A stretch of 64,000 nucleotides of DNA, taken from assembly GCF_030056575.1 (NCBI RefSeq), contig NZ_JASHHX010000006.1, positions 1 through 64,000 of the forward strand. The letters are read 5' to 3'. The position numbers and the translations under genes were made by a program. Under the pieces are notes generated by a model that made no database searches, was not told the origin of the DNA, and worked only from the letters and a program-made list of their open reading frames with translations. The number at the start of each line of letters is the position of its first letter. Within the stretch, counting starts at the first letter, position 1. Source of the DNA: Rhodoblastus sp. 17X3 (GTDB lineage: Bacteria > Pseudomonadota > Alphaproteobacteria > Rhizobiales > Beijerinckiaceae). Positions 1 through 9,494 of the stretch are shown here, piece by piece.

Positions 1-15
1 ATCCTACGAAAAAAT

Positions 16-46
16 AAGGGCGCTCCCCGAAACGGAGCGCCCTTTT
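16..46 (+). terminator. Intrinsic terminator, possibly bidirectional
   Basis: An 11-bp perfect stem (arms 16-26 and 34-44) with a 7-nt loop is followed by TTTT at 43-46. A-rich sequence at 9-17 gives a T-run on the minus strand as well. It probably ends a gene lying left of the window and insulates glcB. Confidence 0.8.
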
Positions 47-166
47 CGCTTTTCGCCGGGCGCCGGTCTCGGCATACTGCCCTGCTCCAAAGATCTCGAG
101 CCTAGCGCGCCGGACGCTGCGCGAAACGCCAACAAGCCGTGAAGCGGCACCGACACGAGGGCCTAA

Positions 167-2329
167 ATGTCCGAACGTTTCCGTCATGGGCGAATAGCGG
201 TCGCCGCCGTGCTCCATGCGTTCATCGAACATGAAGTGCTCCCGGGACTCGGCATACAGCCGGAGGTTTTCTGGGAGCGGTTCGAGCGCTACCTCTCCGA
301 GCTTGCGCCGCGCAATCGCGCGCTTCTGGCGAAGCGCGACAGTTTGCAGGCGGAAATCGATCATTGGCACGATGAACGCCGCGGGAAGGTCTTCGACGCG
401 GGCGCCTATCGCCAGTTTCTGATCGACATTGGCTATCTCGTTGCGCGCGGGCCAGCGTTCCAGGTCGGCACAGCCAATGTCGATCCGGAGATTTCCGCTC
501 AGGCTGGTCCGCAGCTCGTCGTACCGATCATGAACGCCCGCTATGCGCTCAACGCGGCCAATGCGCGCTGGGGTTCACTTTACGACGCGCTCTATGGGAC
601 CGATGCGCTGCTTCCTCCCGATCCGGGCAAGAAAGGCTTTGATGCCGCGCGCGGGGCGAAAGTGATCGGCTGGGGGCGGCAGTTCCTCGACCGGATCGCG
701 CCATTGACGGACGGCTCGCACAAGGATCTCAGCCATTATTATCTGGAATATGGCGGTTTGCGCGGCCAGCTGATCGGGGGCGGAGTCGTCGCGCTCAGAA
801 ATCCCGGGCTGCTGGCCGGCTATGCCGGCGATCCCCTGCATCCGCGCAGCGTCTTGCTTGTGCACAACGGATTGCATGTTGAAATCCAGATCGATCGGGA
901 TCACCCGATCGGCAAGACCGATCCGGCCGGCGTGTCGGACCTCATCCTGGAGGCGGCGCTCACAGCGATACAGGATTGCGAGGATTCGGTCGCGGCGGTC
1001 GACGCTGAGGATAAGGTGGTCGTCTATCGCAACTGGCTCGGGCTGATGAAAGGCGACCTGTCCGCGACTTTCGAGAAGGCGGGGCATGAATTCGAGCGGC
1101 ATATGGCGCCTGACCGCGTGTTCAAGACGCCGCAGGGCGAGCGCATCAGCCTGCCTGGGCGCGCCTTGCTGCTTGTACGCAATGTCGGCCATCTGATGAC
1201 GAATGACGCCGTTCTGGTCGATGGCGAGCCGGCTCCGGAAGGCCTGCTCGACGCGATGTTCACCTGCCTGATCGCGCTTTACGATCTGAAGGGCCTGGGC
1301 CGTCTGCGCAACAGCCGCGCGGGCTCGATCTATATCGTCAAGCCGAAGATGCATGGGCCCGAGGAAGTCGCCTTCGCCGACGAGATTTTCGCCAGCGTCG
1401 AAGACGCGCTCGGCCTGCCGCGTTTTACCATCAAGATGGGCATCATGGACGAGGAGCGCCGGACCACGGTCAATCTCGCCGAATGCATCCGGGCCGCGAA
1501 GGATCGCGTCTTCTTTATCAATACCGGCTTCCTCGACCGCACGGGCGACGAAATCCATACCTCGATGGAAGCCGGCCCCGTTGTGCGCAAGAATGACATG
1601 AAGAATTCGGTCTGGATTGCGGCCTATGAGGACAATAACGTCGACGTCGGCCTGAGCGCCGGCCTGCCCGGGCATGCGCAGATCGGCAAGGGCATGTGGG
1701 CGATGCCGGACCTCATGTCGGCCATGCTGAAGGCCAAGGTCGCCCATCCGCGCGCCGGCGCCAACACCGCATGGGTGCCTTCGCCGACCGCGGCCATCCT
1801 GCACGCCACGCATTATCACGACGTCGATGTCGCGGCGCGGCAGAAGGAGATCGCCAACCGGCCGCCCGCCAAGCTGGACGACATTCTCACGATTCCGCTC
1901 GCCGATCGGCCGAACTGGTCGCCGGAAGAGATCAATGAGGAATTGGAAAACAACGCACAGGGGATCCTTGGCTATGTCGTGCGCTGGATCGATCAGGGCG
2001 TCGGCTGTTCGAAGGTGCCGGACATTCATGGCGTGGGGCTGATGGAAGATCGCGCCACCTTGCGCATTTCCAGTCAGCACATCGCGAATTGGCTCCGGCA
2101 TGGCGTCTGCGTCGAGGATCAGGTGCGCGAGGTGATGCGGCGCATGGCGGCGGTTGTCGACAAGCAGAATGCCGGCGACCCGAACTATCGCCCCATGGCG
2201 CCGGAATTTGACAAGAGCGTCGCCTTTCAGGCCGCCTGCGATCTGGTGTTCAGGGGCGCCGAGCAGCCCAACGGCTATACGGAGCCGGTGCTGCACGCGC
2301 GTCGGCGCGAGGCCAAGGCGCGGAGTTAA
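167..2329 (+). CDS. glcB: Malate synthase G
   Basis: Condenses glyoxylate with acetyl-CoA to malate in the cytoplasm, so feeding glycolate-derived carbon into the TCA cycle. The 720 residues match the usual length of about 723 for the monomeric G form. The catalytic arginine falls at residue 338 in RNVGHLMTN. The magnesium-binding block MGIMDEERR lies at about 424-432. The catalytic-base aspartate is at about 628 in LMEDRATLR. The start is the ATG at 167, with an ACGAGG ribosome site at 155-160. The gene converges on glcF, and the two stop codons overlap inside TTAA, which leaves no room for a terminator. Pairing with glycolate oxidase genes supports a glycolate/glyoxylate role. Confidence 0.97.
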   Translation: MSERFRHGRIAVAAVLHAFIEHEVLPGLGIQPEVFWERFERYLSELAPRNRALLAKRDSLQAEIDHWHDERRGKVFDAGAYRQFLIDIGYLVARGPAFQVGTANVDPEISAQAGPQLVVPIMNARYALNAANARWGSLYDALYGTDALLPPDPGKKGFDAARGAKVIGWGRQFLDRIAPLTDGSHKDLSHYYLEYGGLRGQLIGGGVVALRNPGLLAGYAGDPLHPRSVLLVHNGLHVEIQIDRDHPIGKTDPAGVSDLILEAALTAIQDCEDSVAAVDAEDKVVVYRNWLGLMKGDLSATFEKAGHEFERHMAPDRVFKTPQGERISLPGRALLLVRNVGHLMTNDAVLVDGEPAPEGLLDAMFTCLIALYDLKGLGRLRNSRAGSIYIVKPKMHGPEEVAFADEIFASVEDALGLPRFTIKMGIMDEERRTTVNLAECIRAAKDRVFFINTGFLDRTGDEIHTSMEAGPVVRKNDMKNSVWIAAYEDNNVDVGLSAGLPGHAQIGKGMWAMPDLMSAMLKAKVAHPRAGANTAWVPSPTAAILHATHYHDVDVAARQKEIANRPPAKLDDILTIPLADRPNWSPEEINEELENNAQGILGYVVRWIDQGVGCSKVPDIHGVGLMEDRATLRISSQHIANWLRHGVCVEDQVREVMRRMAAVVDKQNAGDPNYRPMAPEFDKSVAFQAACDLVFRGAEQPNGYTEPVLHARRREAKARS

Positions 2330-3606
2330 GGCAGGCTGGCGGGCTTCGGCCCGCCGGTCGCCCAATCCAGCAGCTCGACCGTGTGGACCACGGGGCGCCG
2401 GGTTCCCGTGGCGATCTGGGTCAGACAGCCGACATTGCCCGCTGCGATGACGTCCGGCGCGAGGCTCTCGATATTGGCGACCTTGCGGTCGCGCAATTGC
2501 AGCGCGATCTCCGGCTGCAAGATGTTGTAAGTCCCGGCAGAGCCGCAGCACAGATGGCCCTCGGCGGGCTCCAGCACGCTAAAGCCGGCCTCCGCCAGTA
2601 GCCTTTTCGGCTGCTCCCGGACTTTCTGGCCATGTTGCAGCGAACAGGCGGAGTGATAGGCGACGCGCAGGCCTGCCGGAATCTGCGGCGCCTGCAAGCC
2701 GATTTCGACGAGGAATTCGCTGACGTCGCGCGCCAACGCCGAGACGGCCTTCGCCTTCTCCGCCAGAGCGGGATCGTCGCGGAACATGAAGCCGTAATCC
2801 TTGACCGTGGTGCCGCAGCCGGAGGTGTTGACGATGATTGCGTCGAGCCCGACAGCCTTCATTTCCTGCGACCAGGCCTCGATATTGGCGCGCGCAAAGC
2901 CGTCGGCGTCCTGGCCGAGGTGATGGGTCAGAGCGCCGCAGCAGCCCGATCCCGGCGCCACGACGACGTCGCAGCCGTGCCGTGTCAGAAGCCTGATCGT
3001 GGCTTCATTTATCTGTGGCGCCAGCACTTTTTGCGCGCAGCCTTCGAGCAAAGCCACGCGCCGGCGGCGGCCGCCTTCGGCGGGAAAGACCGCTGGCCCC
3101 TCGGAGGGCGAGCGCGCAGGCAGCCGCGCCGGGGCCAGCGCCAGCGCGGCTTTCAGCCTGGAAGGCAGGAGGAAGCCGAACGGCTGGCCCAGGCGGGATG
3201 CGAGCAGGGCCAGCCGGAACAATTCGGGCCGCGGCAGGACATATCCGAGCAGCCGGCGGAACAGGCGGTCGGGCAGCGGCCGCGCGAAAGTCTGTTCGAT
3301 CCTGTGCCGGGCGTGATCGACCAGATGCAGGTAATGCACGCCGGAGGGGCAGGTCGTCATGCAGGACAGGCAGGTCAGGCAGCGGTCGATATGGGTGACC
3401 GTCTCGGCGTCGGCCGGGCGGTCGTTTTCCAGCATCTCCTTGATGAGATAGATGCGCCCGCGCGGGCTGTCGCGTTCGTCGCCCAGCAGGACATAGGTCG
3501 GGCAGGTGGCGGTGCAGAAGCCGCAATGGACGCAGGCGCGCAGGATCTTGTCGGCTTCGCTTATGTCGGAATCGGCGAGCTGGGCCAGGCTGAAATGGGT
3601 CTGCAT
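2326..3606 (-). CDS. glcF: Glycolate oxidase iron-sulfur subunit
   Basis: Electron-transfer subunit of the GlcDEF glycolate dehydrogenase complex, which oxidises glycolate to glyoxylate at the inner face of the membrane. Two ferredoxin-type 4Fe-4S motifs are visible near the N-terminus: Cys25/28/31/35 and Cys76/79/82/86. Two cysteine-rich CCG-type domains follow in the C-terminal half, with [13 protein letters not shown] and [11 protein letters not shown] motifs. The length of 426 aa is usual for GlcF. The ATG lies one base after the glcE stop, so the two are probably translationally coupled. This is the last gene of glcG-glcD-glcE-glcF. Confidence 0.96.
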   Translation of the reverse strand: MQTHFSLAQLADSDISEADKILRACVHCGFCTATCPTYVLLGDERDSPRGRIYLIKEMLENDRPADAETVTHIDRCLTCLSCMTTCPSGVHYLHLVDHARHRIEQTFARPLPDRLFRRLLGYVLPRPELFRLALLASRLGQPFGFLLPSRLKAALALAPARLPARSPSEGPAVFPAEGGRRRRVALLEGCAQKVLAPQINEATIRLLTRHGCDVVVAPGSGCCGALTHHLGQDADGFARANIEAWSQEMKAVGLDAIIVNTSGCGTTVKDYGFMFRDDPALAEKAKAVSALARDVSEFLVEIGLQAPQIPAGLRVAYHSACSLQHGQKVREQPKRLLAEAGFSVLEPAEGHLCCGSAGTYNILQPEIALQLRDRKVANIESLAPDVIAAGNVGCLTQIATGTRRPVVHTVELLDWATGGPKPASLP

Positions 3607-3607
3607 C

Positions 3608-4813
3608 TCACGCCCCCTCGCGCATTCGGCCCGGATTGAGCGCCCCGTATGGGTCGAAGCCCTGCTTGACCTTTCGCGTCAAAGCCGAAAGCGCGGGAGC
3701 CTCCGGCTCGAACGGCTCGACCTTTTCGCGTATCTCCTCGCTGGCGACGACAAGCGTCGCGTGGCCGCCGAGCGGCTTCAGCGCCGTGCGAACAAGGGCC
3801 GCGCCGGCGTCAGGTCCCGCTTCGGCGGCGTCGAGACTCAGCCAGACCAGACCTCCCGCCCAATCGTAGAAATGTTCCGCCGAGGGTGATCGTTCGAGAA
3901 TCGCGGCGACAAGCGCCGGAGCGGCGGCCGGAGTCGGGCAGAGCCGCCAGACCACGCGTCCCGTCAAGGACAGCAGCGTCGCGACTTCGCCGATCTTGCG
4001 CCAGAAGGCTTCGCTCGCCGGCGCGTCAAGCCTTGGGCCGGAGCCGAAAAGAAGTTGCAGCGCCGCAGCGCGAAAGGCGATGGACGGCGCTGGTCCTTCG
4101 AGCCGCAGGGCGGTCAGGGCGCTGTCGGCGAAGCCGAGGCGCCGCGCCGGAATGGCGGGAAGATGCGCGGCGGCGGAGACCTCATGCGGCGAGTTCAGCG
4201 CCCCGGCCATCAAGGCGACGGCGGCTTCGTCGGCGAGTCCGGGAAGGAGCAGGGTGCAGGCGGTTTCCGGCCGGGGCATGACCTTGATCGTCACTTCGGT
4301 CAGCAGGGCCAGCGTGCCGAAGGAACCGGCCATCAGCTTGCACAGGTCATAGCCGGTGACGTTCTTCACCACCTTGCCACCCGCCTTGAAGATCTCGCCG
4401 CGTCCATTGACTCCGGCAAAGCCCAGGAAGAAATCGCGCGCCGCGCCCGCGCGCAGGCGCCGGGGACCGGAAAGATTGCAGGCGAGCGTTCCGCCGAGGG
4501 TCGGCTCGCCCCCGCCTTGCAGCAGGTCGCGCCAGTCCGGCGGCTCGAAGGACAACATCTGGCCCCGTTCGGCCAGAAGCGCCGCAATGTCCTTCAAAGG
4601 CGTTCCGGGGCGGGCGGTCAGGACGAGTTCCGCGGGCTCATAATCGACCACGCCTGCAAGGCGGGAGACGTCGAGGACATGATCCGCCCGCATCGGGCGC
4701 CCGAGCCCGCCTTTGCTGCCTCCCGCCCGGATTTCCAGGCTCTTGCGCTCCGAACCCGCCCAGAGAATCGTCTCGGCGGCCTCGCCTGCGTCTTTGGGCT
4801 GAAACTGCGTCAT
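3608..4813 (-). CDS. glcE: Glycolate oxidase FAD-binding subunit
   Basis: FAD-binding (PCMH-type) subunit of glycolate dehydrogenase. The protein has 401 aa from the ATG at 4813. That start is chosen because a GGGGAG ribosome site precedes it and it lies 11 bases after the glcD stop; the frame stays open further upstream, but only inside glcD. Conserved GlcE features include GEPTLGGTLACNLSGPRR and KVVKNVTGYDLCKLMAGSFG, typical of the flavin-binding fold. It is somewhat longer than the roughly 350-aa enterobacterial GlcE. It is cotranscribed with glcD and glcF. Confidence 0.95.
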   Translation of the reverse strand: MTQFQPKDAGEAAETILWAGSERKSLEIRAGGSKGGLGRPMRADHVLDVSRLAGVVDYEPAELVLTARPGTPLKDIAALLAERGQMLSFEPPDWRDLLQGGGEPTLGGTLACNLSGPRRLRAGAARDFFLGFAGVNGRGEIFKAGGKVVKNVTGYDLCKLMAGSFGTLALLTEVTIKVMPRPETACTLLLPGLADEAAVALMAGALNSPHEVSAAAHLPAIPARRLGFADSALTALRLEGPAPSIAFRAAALQLLFGSGPRLDAPASEAFWRKIGEVATLLSLTGRVVWRLCPTPAAAPALVAAILERSPSAEHFYDWAGGLVWLSLDAAEAGPDAGAALVRTALKPLGGHATLVVASEEIREKVEPFEPEAPALSALTRKVKQGFDPYGALNPGRMREGA

Positions 4814-4824
4814 TGGCTCCCCGC

Positions 4825-6315
4825 TCAGAAGCGCGGCAGGTCGGGAAAGCGCAGCTTTCCGCCATGCACATGCACCCGGCCGAGTTCGGCGCAGCGGCAC
4901 AATTGCGGAAAGACCTTGCCGGGATTGAGCAGGCTGTCTTCGTCGAAAGCGCATTTCAGCCTTTGCTGCTGATTGAGGTCGCTTTCATTGAACATCGCGC
5001 CCATGAGGTCGCGCTTTTCCACGCCGACGCCATGTTCGCCGGTCAGCACGCCGCCGACCTCGACGCAGAGCCGAAGAATGTCCTGGCCGAAGCCTTCCGC
5101 ACGGTCGAGTTCGCCGGGCTGGTTGGCGTCATAAAGGATCAGCGGGTGGAGATTGCCGTCGCCGGCATGGAAGACATTGGCGCAGCGCAGGCCGAACTTC
5201 TTCTCCATCTCCTTCATGCGCAGCAGGACCTCGCCGATCCTCTTGCGCGGAATGGTCCCGTCCATGCAAAGATAGTCTGGCGAAATCCGGCCGACGGCGG
5301 GAAAGGCCGCCTTGCGCCCGGCCCAGAACAGCAGCCGTTCGGCCTCGGTCCGGCTGACGCGGCAGGTGGTCGCGCCATTCGTGCGCGCGATTCCCTCCAC
5401 GGCGGCGACGAGATGATCGACCTCAGCCTCGCAGCCGTCGAGTTCGACGATCAGCAGGGCGTCGACGTCGAGCGGATAGCCGGCGTGGACGAAATCCTCC
5501 GCCGCCTGAATCGCCAGCCTGTCCATCATTTCCATGCCGCCGGGGATGATTCCGGCGGCGATGATCGCGGCGACGCAATCGGCGGCGCCTTCGATGCCGG
5601 GAAAGCCGACCAGCAGGGCGCGCGCGCCGGGCGGCGTCGGCAGCAGCCGCACCACGACTTCAGTGACCACGCCGAGCATGCCTTCCGAGCCGACGACGAC
5701 GCCGAGGAGGTCATAGCCCGCGGCGTCGAAATGCTTGCCGCCGAGCTGAACGATCTCTCCCTCCATTGTGACGAGTTCGACGCCGATCACATTATTGGTG
5801 GTCAGGCCATATTTCAGGCAATGCACGCCGCCGGAATTTTCCGCGACATTGCCGCCGATGGTGCAGGCGATCTGGCTGGAGGGGTCGGGCGCGTAATAGA
5901 GCCCGAGCGGCTGCGCGGCCTGGGTCACGGCGAGATTGGTCACGCCGGGCTGGACCACGGCGCAGCGATTGGCGGCGTCGATTGCGACAATGCGGTTGAA
6001 CTTGCTCATGCCGAGCAGAACGGCGTCGGCGAGCGGCAAAGCGCCGCCGGACAGGGACGTGCCGGCCCCGCGCGGCACAACCTTGATCCTGTTGGCCGAG
6101 CAATAGCGCAACACCTCGACGACCTGCGCTTTCGTCTCTGGCAGGACGACGACCATCGGCAATTGCCGATAGGCGGTAAGCGCGTCGCATTCGAAGGCGC
6201 GACGCCCGATTTCCGCGTCGACGACCCCCTCGCCGGGAACGATTCCGCGCAAGGCGGCGACGATTTCGCCGCGCCGCGCCAGAACTGCCGCGTCGGGCGG
6301 CGGCATCACGATCAT
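4825..6315 (-). CDS. glcD: Glycolate oxidase catalytic subunit GlcD
   Basis: FAD-linked catalytic subunit that oxidises glycolate (or D-lactate) and forms a complex with GlcE and GlcF. The 496 residues match GlcD (about 499). The N-terminal PCMH flavin domain carries PRGAGTSLSGGALP and GGNVAENSGGVHCLKYG. The C-terminal FAD-oxidase domain has NVFHAGDGNLHP and ends with GEHGVGVEKR and NPGKVFP. The start is the ATG at 6315, with a GGGGAA site eight bases upstream; an in-frame ATG three codons in is an alternative. glcG lies 78 bases upstream on the same strand. Confidence 0.97.
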   Translation of the reverse strand: MIVMPPPDAAVLARRGEIVAALRGIVPGEGVVDAEIGRRAFECDALTAYRQLPMVVVLPETKAQVVEVLRYCSANRIKVVPRGAGTSLSGGALPLADAVLLGMSKFNRIVAIDAANRCAVVQPGVTNLAVTQAAQPLGLYYAPDPSSQIACTIGGNVAENSGGVHCLKYGLTTNNVIGVELVTMEGEIVQLGGKHFDAAGYDLLGVVVGSEGMLGVVTEVVVRLLPTPPGARALLVGFPGIEGAADCVAAIIAAGIIPGGMEMMDRLAIQAAEDFVHAGYPLDVDALLIVELDGCEAEVDHLVAAVEGIARTNGATTCRVSRTEAERLLFWAGRKAAFPAVGRISPDYLCMDGTIPRKRIGEVLLRMKEMEKKFGLRCANVFHAGDGNLHPLILYDANQPGELDRAEGFGQDILRLCVEVGGVLTGEHGVGVEKRDLMGAMFNESDLNQQQRLKCAFDEDSLLNPGKVFPQLCRCAELGRVHVHGGKLRFPDLPRF

Positions 6316-6393
6316 GTGCGTTTCCCCGCCGTCTCTCGATGATGCCGGCTTTGCGCCGGAATTCTTGTCGTTGCCCGCTGCCTTATGCGGTTT

Positions 6394-6819
6394 TCATTGC
6401 GATTTCAGGCCCGCGGCGGCGGCGCCCGCCAAGGCGCAGGCCTCGTCATTGTCCGAGGTGTCGCCGGTCACGCCGACGGCGCCAAGGGGCGCCCCGTCTG
6501 GACCGACGAGAATGATCCCGCCCGCCGCCGGAACGATTCCCTGCGGGAAGATCGGCCCCAGCGAAGCGATGAAGGTCGGGCGCTCGAGCGCCATTTCGCC
6601 GATCTTTCGCGACGAAACGCCCAGCGCCAGCGCGCCGGCGCCCTTGCCAATGGCGATTTGCGCGCGATGCGTGGAGGCGCCGTCCTGTCTTTGCAGGGCG
6701 ATAAGATGGCCGCCGGCGTCAAGCACGGCGATGGTCAGCGGCTTGAGGCCCAACTCGCCGCCCTTCGCGAATGCGGCGTCGATGAGGACATTGGCCTGTT
6801 CGAGCGAGATGCGGCCCAT
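6394..6819 (-). CDS. glcG: GlcG/HbpS family protein, glc operon
   Basis: A 141-aa single-domain protein of the GlcG/HbpS (PF03928) family, with the typical segments AVLDAGGHLIALQR, SSRKIGEMA, GGIILVG and GAVGVTGDTSDNDEACA. Family members include the heme-binding HbpS; the role of GlcG in glycolate use is not settled. Its place as first gene before glcD on the same strand supports the glc assignment. An AGGGA ribosome site precedes the ATG at 6819. It is divergent from the aminotransferase gene, so glc promoter elements should lie in 6820-6947, but I see no convincing operator there. Confidence 0.88.
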   Translation of the reverse strand: MGRISLEQANVLIDAAFAKGGELGLKPLTIAVLDAGGHLIALQRQDGASTHRAQIAIGKGAGALALGVSSRKIGEMALERPTFIASLGPIFPQGIVPAAGGIILVGPDGAPLGAVGVTGDTSDNDEACALAGAAAAGLKSQ

Positions 6820-6947
6820 GCAAAATCCCTGTCGTGGCGGCGCTGCTGATTGATCAGCCTAAGAGCCTGCGCCAAAAAGGCAACGGCGATTATGCGCGGC
6901 GGGGCGGTCCCGCGCCATTCCTAAGAAAAGAGAAAGAAAGCCCTCCC

Positions 6948-8114
6948 ATGGTCAATTCCGTCTTCGGCTCCTGCGAAGCCACGATTTTCGAGGTGATGTC
7001 GCGCCTCGCCGAGCAACATGGCGCCGTCAATCTCGGTCAGGGCTTTCCCGACGGGCTTGAGCCGGCGGAAGTGATCGAGGCCGCCGCCGAGGCCCTGCGC
7101 AAGGGGCCGCATCAATATCCCTCCATGCTCGGTCTGCCCGCGCTGCGTCAGGCTGTGGCCGCGAACGCGCTCCGCTTTCACGGGCTTGAAGCGGATTGGG
7201 AGCGCGAGATTCTCATCACCTCGGGCGGCACGGAGGCGCTGTGCGACGCCTTTCTCGCCCTTCTGGAGCCGGGCGACGAGGTCATCGTGTTCGAGCCGGT
7301 CTATGATTCCTATGGCCCGATCATCCGGCGCGGCGGCGCGATTCCCGTCCCCGTAAGGCTGGAGCCGCCGGACTGGCGCATGCCGCGGGAGCGCCTGCTT
7401 GCGGCGATGACTCCGCGCACGCGGGCGATTGTCGTGAACACGCCGATGAATCCTGCCGGCAAAGTGTTCGACGCCGAGGAATTGCGCTTCCTCGCCGACC
7501 TCCTGCTGCGCCATGACCTCGTCGCCATCGCCGACGAGGTCTATGAGCATCTTATCTTTGACGGGCGCCGCCACCTCAGCCTTTTTGGCCTGCCGGAGGT
7601 GCGCGATCGCGTCGTGCGGATCGGCTCGGCGGGCAAGACCTTCTCGCTCACCGGCTGGAAGGTCGGCTATGTCATGGCCGACGCCAGATTGCTGACGCCG
7701 ATCGTCCGCGCGCATCAATATGTCACCTTCACCACGCCGCCGGCGCTTCAGGCGGCGGTCGCCTTCGGCCTCGCCTTGCCGGACGATTATTTTGCCGATC
7801 TGAAAAGCCTGCTCGAGGCGCGACGCGATTTCCTCACCGCGGCCCTGAACCGGCTCGGCTTCGCCACCCAGACCGCGGCGGGCTCCTATTTCGCCATCTC
7901 CTCCTTCGCGCCCTTCGATCGCGACGGCGACGACCTGGCCTTCTGCCGCCGCCTGACCGCCGAGGCGGGAGTCACGGCGGTGCCGCTTTCGGCCTTTTAT
8001 GGCGCGAAGGACTTGCGCTTCCACATCCGGTTCTGCTTCGCCAAAACGCAAGCTGTGCTGGAGAGCGCGGTGGCGCGGCTCGGCTCCTGGCGCGCGGCGC
8101 AAAAAGTGACTTGA
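6948..8114 (+). CDS. PLP-dependent class I/II aminotransferase
   Basis: A 388-aa fold-type I aminotransferase in the cytoplasm. The PLP lysine is at about residue 230 in SAGKTFSLTGWKVGY. NTPMNPAGKVF and ADEVYEHLIFDG are further cofactor-site motifs, and FHIRFCFAK near the end holds the likely carboxylate-binding arginine. The pattern is closest to the kynurenine/methionine aminotransferase (YbdL-like) branch; the true amino donor cannot be read from sequence. The start is the ATG at 6948, because homology begins immediately after it; an upstream in-frame ATG at 6834 would add 38 unconserved residues. The gene is divergent from glcG. Confidence 0.9.
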   Translation: MVNSVFGSCEATIFEVMSRLAEQHGAVNLGQGFPDGLEPAEVIEAAAEALRKGPHQYPSMLGLPALRQAVAANALRFHGLEADWEREILITSGGTEALCDAFLALLEPGDEVIVFEPVYDSYGPIIRRGGAIPVPVRLEPPDWRMPRERLLAAMTPRTRAIVVNTPMNPAGKVFDAEELRFLADLLLRHDLVAIADEVYEHLIFDGRRHLSLFGLPEVRDRVVRIGSAGKTFSLTGWKVGYVMADARLLTPIVRAHQYVTFTTPPALQAAVAFGLALPDDYFADLKSLLEARRDFLTAALNRLGFATQTAAGSYFAISSFAPFDRDGDDLAFCRRLTAEAGVTAVPLSAFYGAKDLRFHIRFCFAKTQAVLESAVARLGSWRAAQKVT

Positions 8115-8199
8115 TCTGGCGCAAGGCGGGCGCGATAAATTGAGCGCCGTATTTACGGCGTAATTCGGTAATCTTCGCGCTCCTTCACAGGCCGACTGC

Positions 8200-8742
8200 A
8201 TGTCTGGCGCTGAACTGCCCAGCTTTTCCGGCGATCCAAGCCGATCCGAAATTTTTTATGCGCTCGGGGCTTCGTCGCTCGGGACGGTTCTTGTCGCGCG
8301 CAAGCCTCAGGGCGTCTGCGCGATCCTGCTGGGGGACGATCCCGATCGGCTCGAACGCGACCTCGCCGAGATTTTCCCCCACAGCGCCCGCGCCCCCACG
8401 GACGATGCGCTCGCGCCAGAACTGGCTGCGGCGATTGATCTTGCCGAACGCCCCTGGGCGCCTTTCGCGCCTTCGCTCGCCATTGGCGGCACGGAATTCC
8501 AGCGCCGCGTCTGGACCGCCGTGCGGGCGGTGGCGCCGGGGACGACCGTGAGCTATGCGGAGATCGCCCGCCGCATTGGCGCCCCCTCGGCCTTGCGCGC
8601 GGTCGCCGGGGCCTGTGCGGCCAATGTGCTGGCGATCGCCATTCCCTGCCACCGGATTCTGCGCAGCAACGGCACCTTGTCGGGCTATCGCTGGGGCATG
8701 GAGCGCAAGCGCAGGCTGCTGGAGCGCGAACAACGGCGTTGA
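8200..8742 (+). CDS. ogt: Methylated-DNA--[protein]-cysteine S-methyltransferase
   Basis: Suicide repair enzyme that moves alkyl groups from O6-alkylguanine in DNA to its own cysteine. The active-site motif AIPCHRILRSNG places the acceptor cysteine at about residue 150. The GTTVSYAEIARRIGAPSALRAVA stretch (about 111-133; key residues Tyr and the arginine finger) is the DNA-binding helix-turn-helix. The 180 residues have an N-terminal ribonuclease-like domain but no Ada-type zinc module. It looks like the C-terminal half of Ada, so an Ada-like annotation would also be reasonable. It is followed by a 190-base gap holding a candidate sRNA. Confidence 0.92.
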   Translation: MSGAELPSFSGDPSRSEIFYALGASSLGTVLVARKPQGVCAILLGDDPDRLERDLAEIFPHSARAPTDDALAPELAAAIDLAERPWAPFAPSLAIGGTEFQRRVWTAVRAVAPGTTVSYAEIARRIGAPSALRAVAGACAANVLAIAIPCHRILRSNGTLSGYRWGMERKRRLLEREQRR

Positions 8743-8827
8743 ACGCCCCTGCGACAAAATGCGGCGCCCAGAAAATCTGCATATTTGAGGCAAATCAATC
8801 TTCCCGCCGCAATGAAGCGCTATCTTG

Positions 8828-8917
8828 CCTTTGTGACGTCCTGCGTCACATGCGTCGGCGAGAGCAGGCGCTTCCTCCCTGAGACTTGGACCGCTTTTTC
8901 AAAGCGGTCTTTTTTTT
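8828..8917 (+). ncRNA. Candidate trans-acting sRNA, mmgR/suhB-like
   Basis: The gap between ogt and the DUF2244 gene has the layout of a small RNA. A 7-bp hairpin (arms 8832-8838 and 8844-8850) is followed by an unpaired stretch containing CTTCCTCCCTG (about 8871-8881), an anti-Shine-Dalgarno-like sequence. A perfect 9-bp terminator hairpin then ends in eight T. This layout and the C-rich single-stranded motif recall the alphaproteobacterial mmgR/suhB (alpha-r8) RNAs. That likeness is from memory and untested. The 5' end is an estimate, and I found no good promoter. The alternative is simply a long ogt 3' UTR. Confidence 0.5.
8889..8917 (+). terminator. Strong intrinsic terminator
   Basis: Perfect 9-bp stem (arms 8889-8897 and 8901-8909), a 3-nt loop, then eight T at 8910-8917. 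It ends transcription of ogt and/or of the candidate sRNA. Confidence 0.92.
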
Positions 8918-8932
8918 CGTCAACGGCGCAGA

Positions 8933-9442
8933 TCAGTTGAAGCGCGGCCCTTTTTTCGCGCGCGAGAGGGCGGCGGAAAGGTCCCTGGCCAGTCGCGTTT
9001 TTTCGTGGCGGCCGAGACAGGCGCCAATTTCCACGCGCGTGCGCCGCGACAGCAGATCGAGCTTCTCGACGCCGAATTCCTCATGCCTTTCAATGGCGAG
9101 CCGCACCCAGAGCGGGTTGAAGCGCCAGTCGCGCCGCCAGCCCTCGGGCGAGACGCGGGCGTAGTGAAGCTCCAGCGCGCTGAGTTCGAGATCCTCATAG
9201 GCCAGCGCCGCCCGGGCGTTGCGTGAGAAGGCGAGCGCCAGTCCGGCCCAGGTCGCGGCGACAAAAACGGCGGCGGGCCATGCCCCTTGCAGGGTGAGCG
9301 CCACGCCGAGCGGCGCCTGAAACGCGGCGAACAGGGCGAGCAGCCTCCGCCGTCCACGCTGGGTCAAGGCGCGATGCGGACGCAGGCGAGTCACGAACAG
9401 CAGCGCCTCCGCAGGGCCGTCTATGGCGTCGTCGTCCCCCAT
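8933..9442 (-). CDS. DUF2244 family integral membrane protein
   Basis: A 169-aa protein matching the DUF2244 layout. After a short N-terminal segment (LLFVTRLRPHRALTQRG) come two hydrophobic helices around residues 45-80, then a soluble domain with ALELHYARVSPEG, WRFNPLWVRL and GACLGRHEKTRLARDL. The family is common in alphaproteobacteria and has no assigned function. The ATG at 9442 is chosen because upstream codons overlap the divergent nth gene. The gap to nth is only 52 bases, so their promoters must overlap. Confidence 0.82.
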   Translation of the reverse strand: MGDDDAIDGPAEALLFVTRLRPHRALTQRGRRRLLALFAAFQAPLGVALTLQGAWPAAVFVAATWAGLALAFSRNARAALAYEDLELSALELHYARVSPEGWRRDWRFNPLWVRLAIERHEEFGVEKLDLLSRRTRVEIGACLGRHEKTRLARDLSAALSRAKKGPRFN

Positions 9443-9494
9443 GCGCTCCCCTCTCTCGCTTGTCGCGCCGCGTCCGATGCGCTTAAGTTCGCCC

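Noticed and set aside
575-2551. 658-aa minus-strand open frame opposite glcB
   Set aside because: It is an antisense shadow of a high-G+C gene; the sequence is Arg/His-rich with no domain, and glcB is certain.
4813-6342. 509-aa plus-strand open frame opposite glcD
   Set aside because: Antisense shadow; GlcD motifs on the other strand are unambiguous.
8145-8161. Terminator after the aminotransferase gene
   Set aside because: A short CGCCGTA/ACGGCG hairpin exists but has no T-run and a very short loop; evidence too weak to list.
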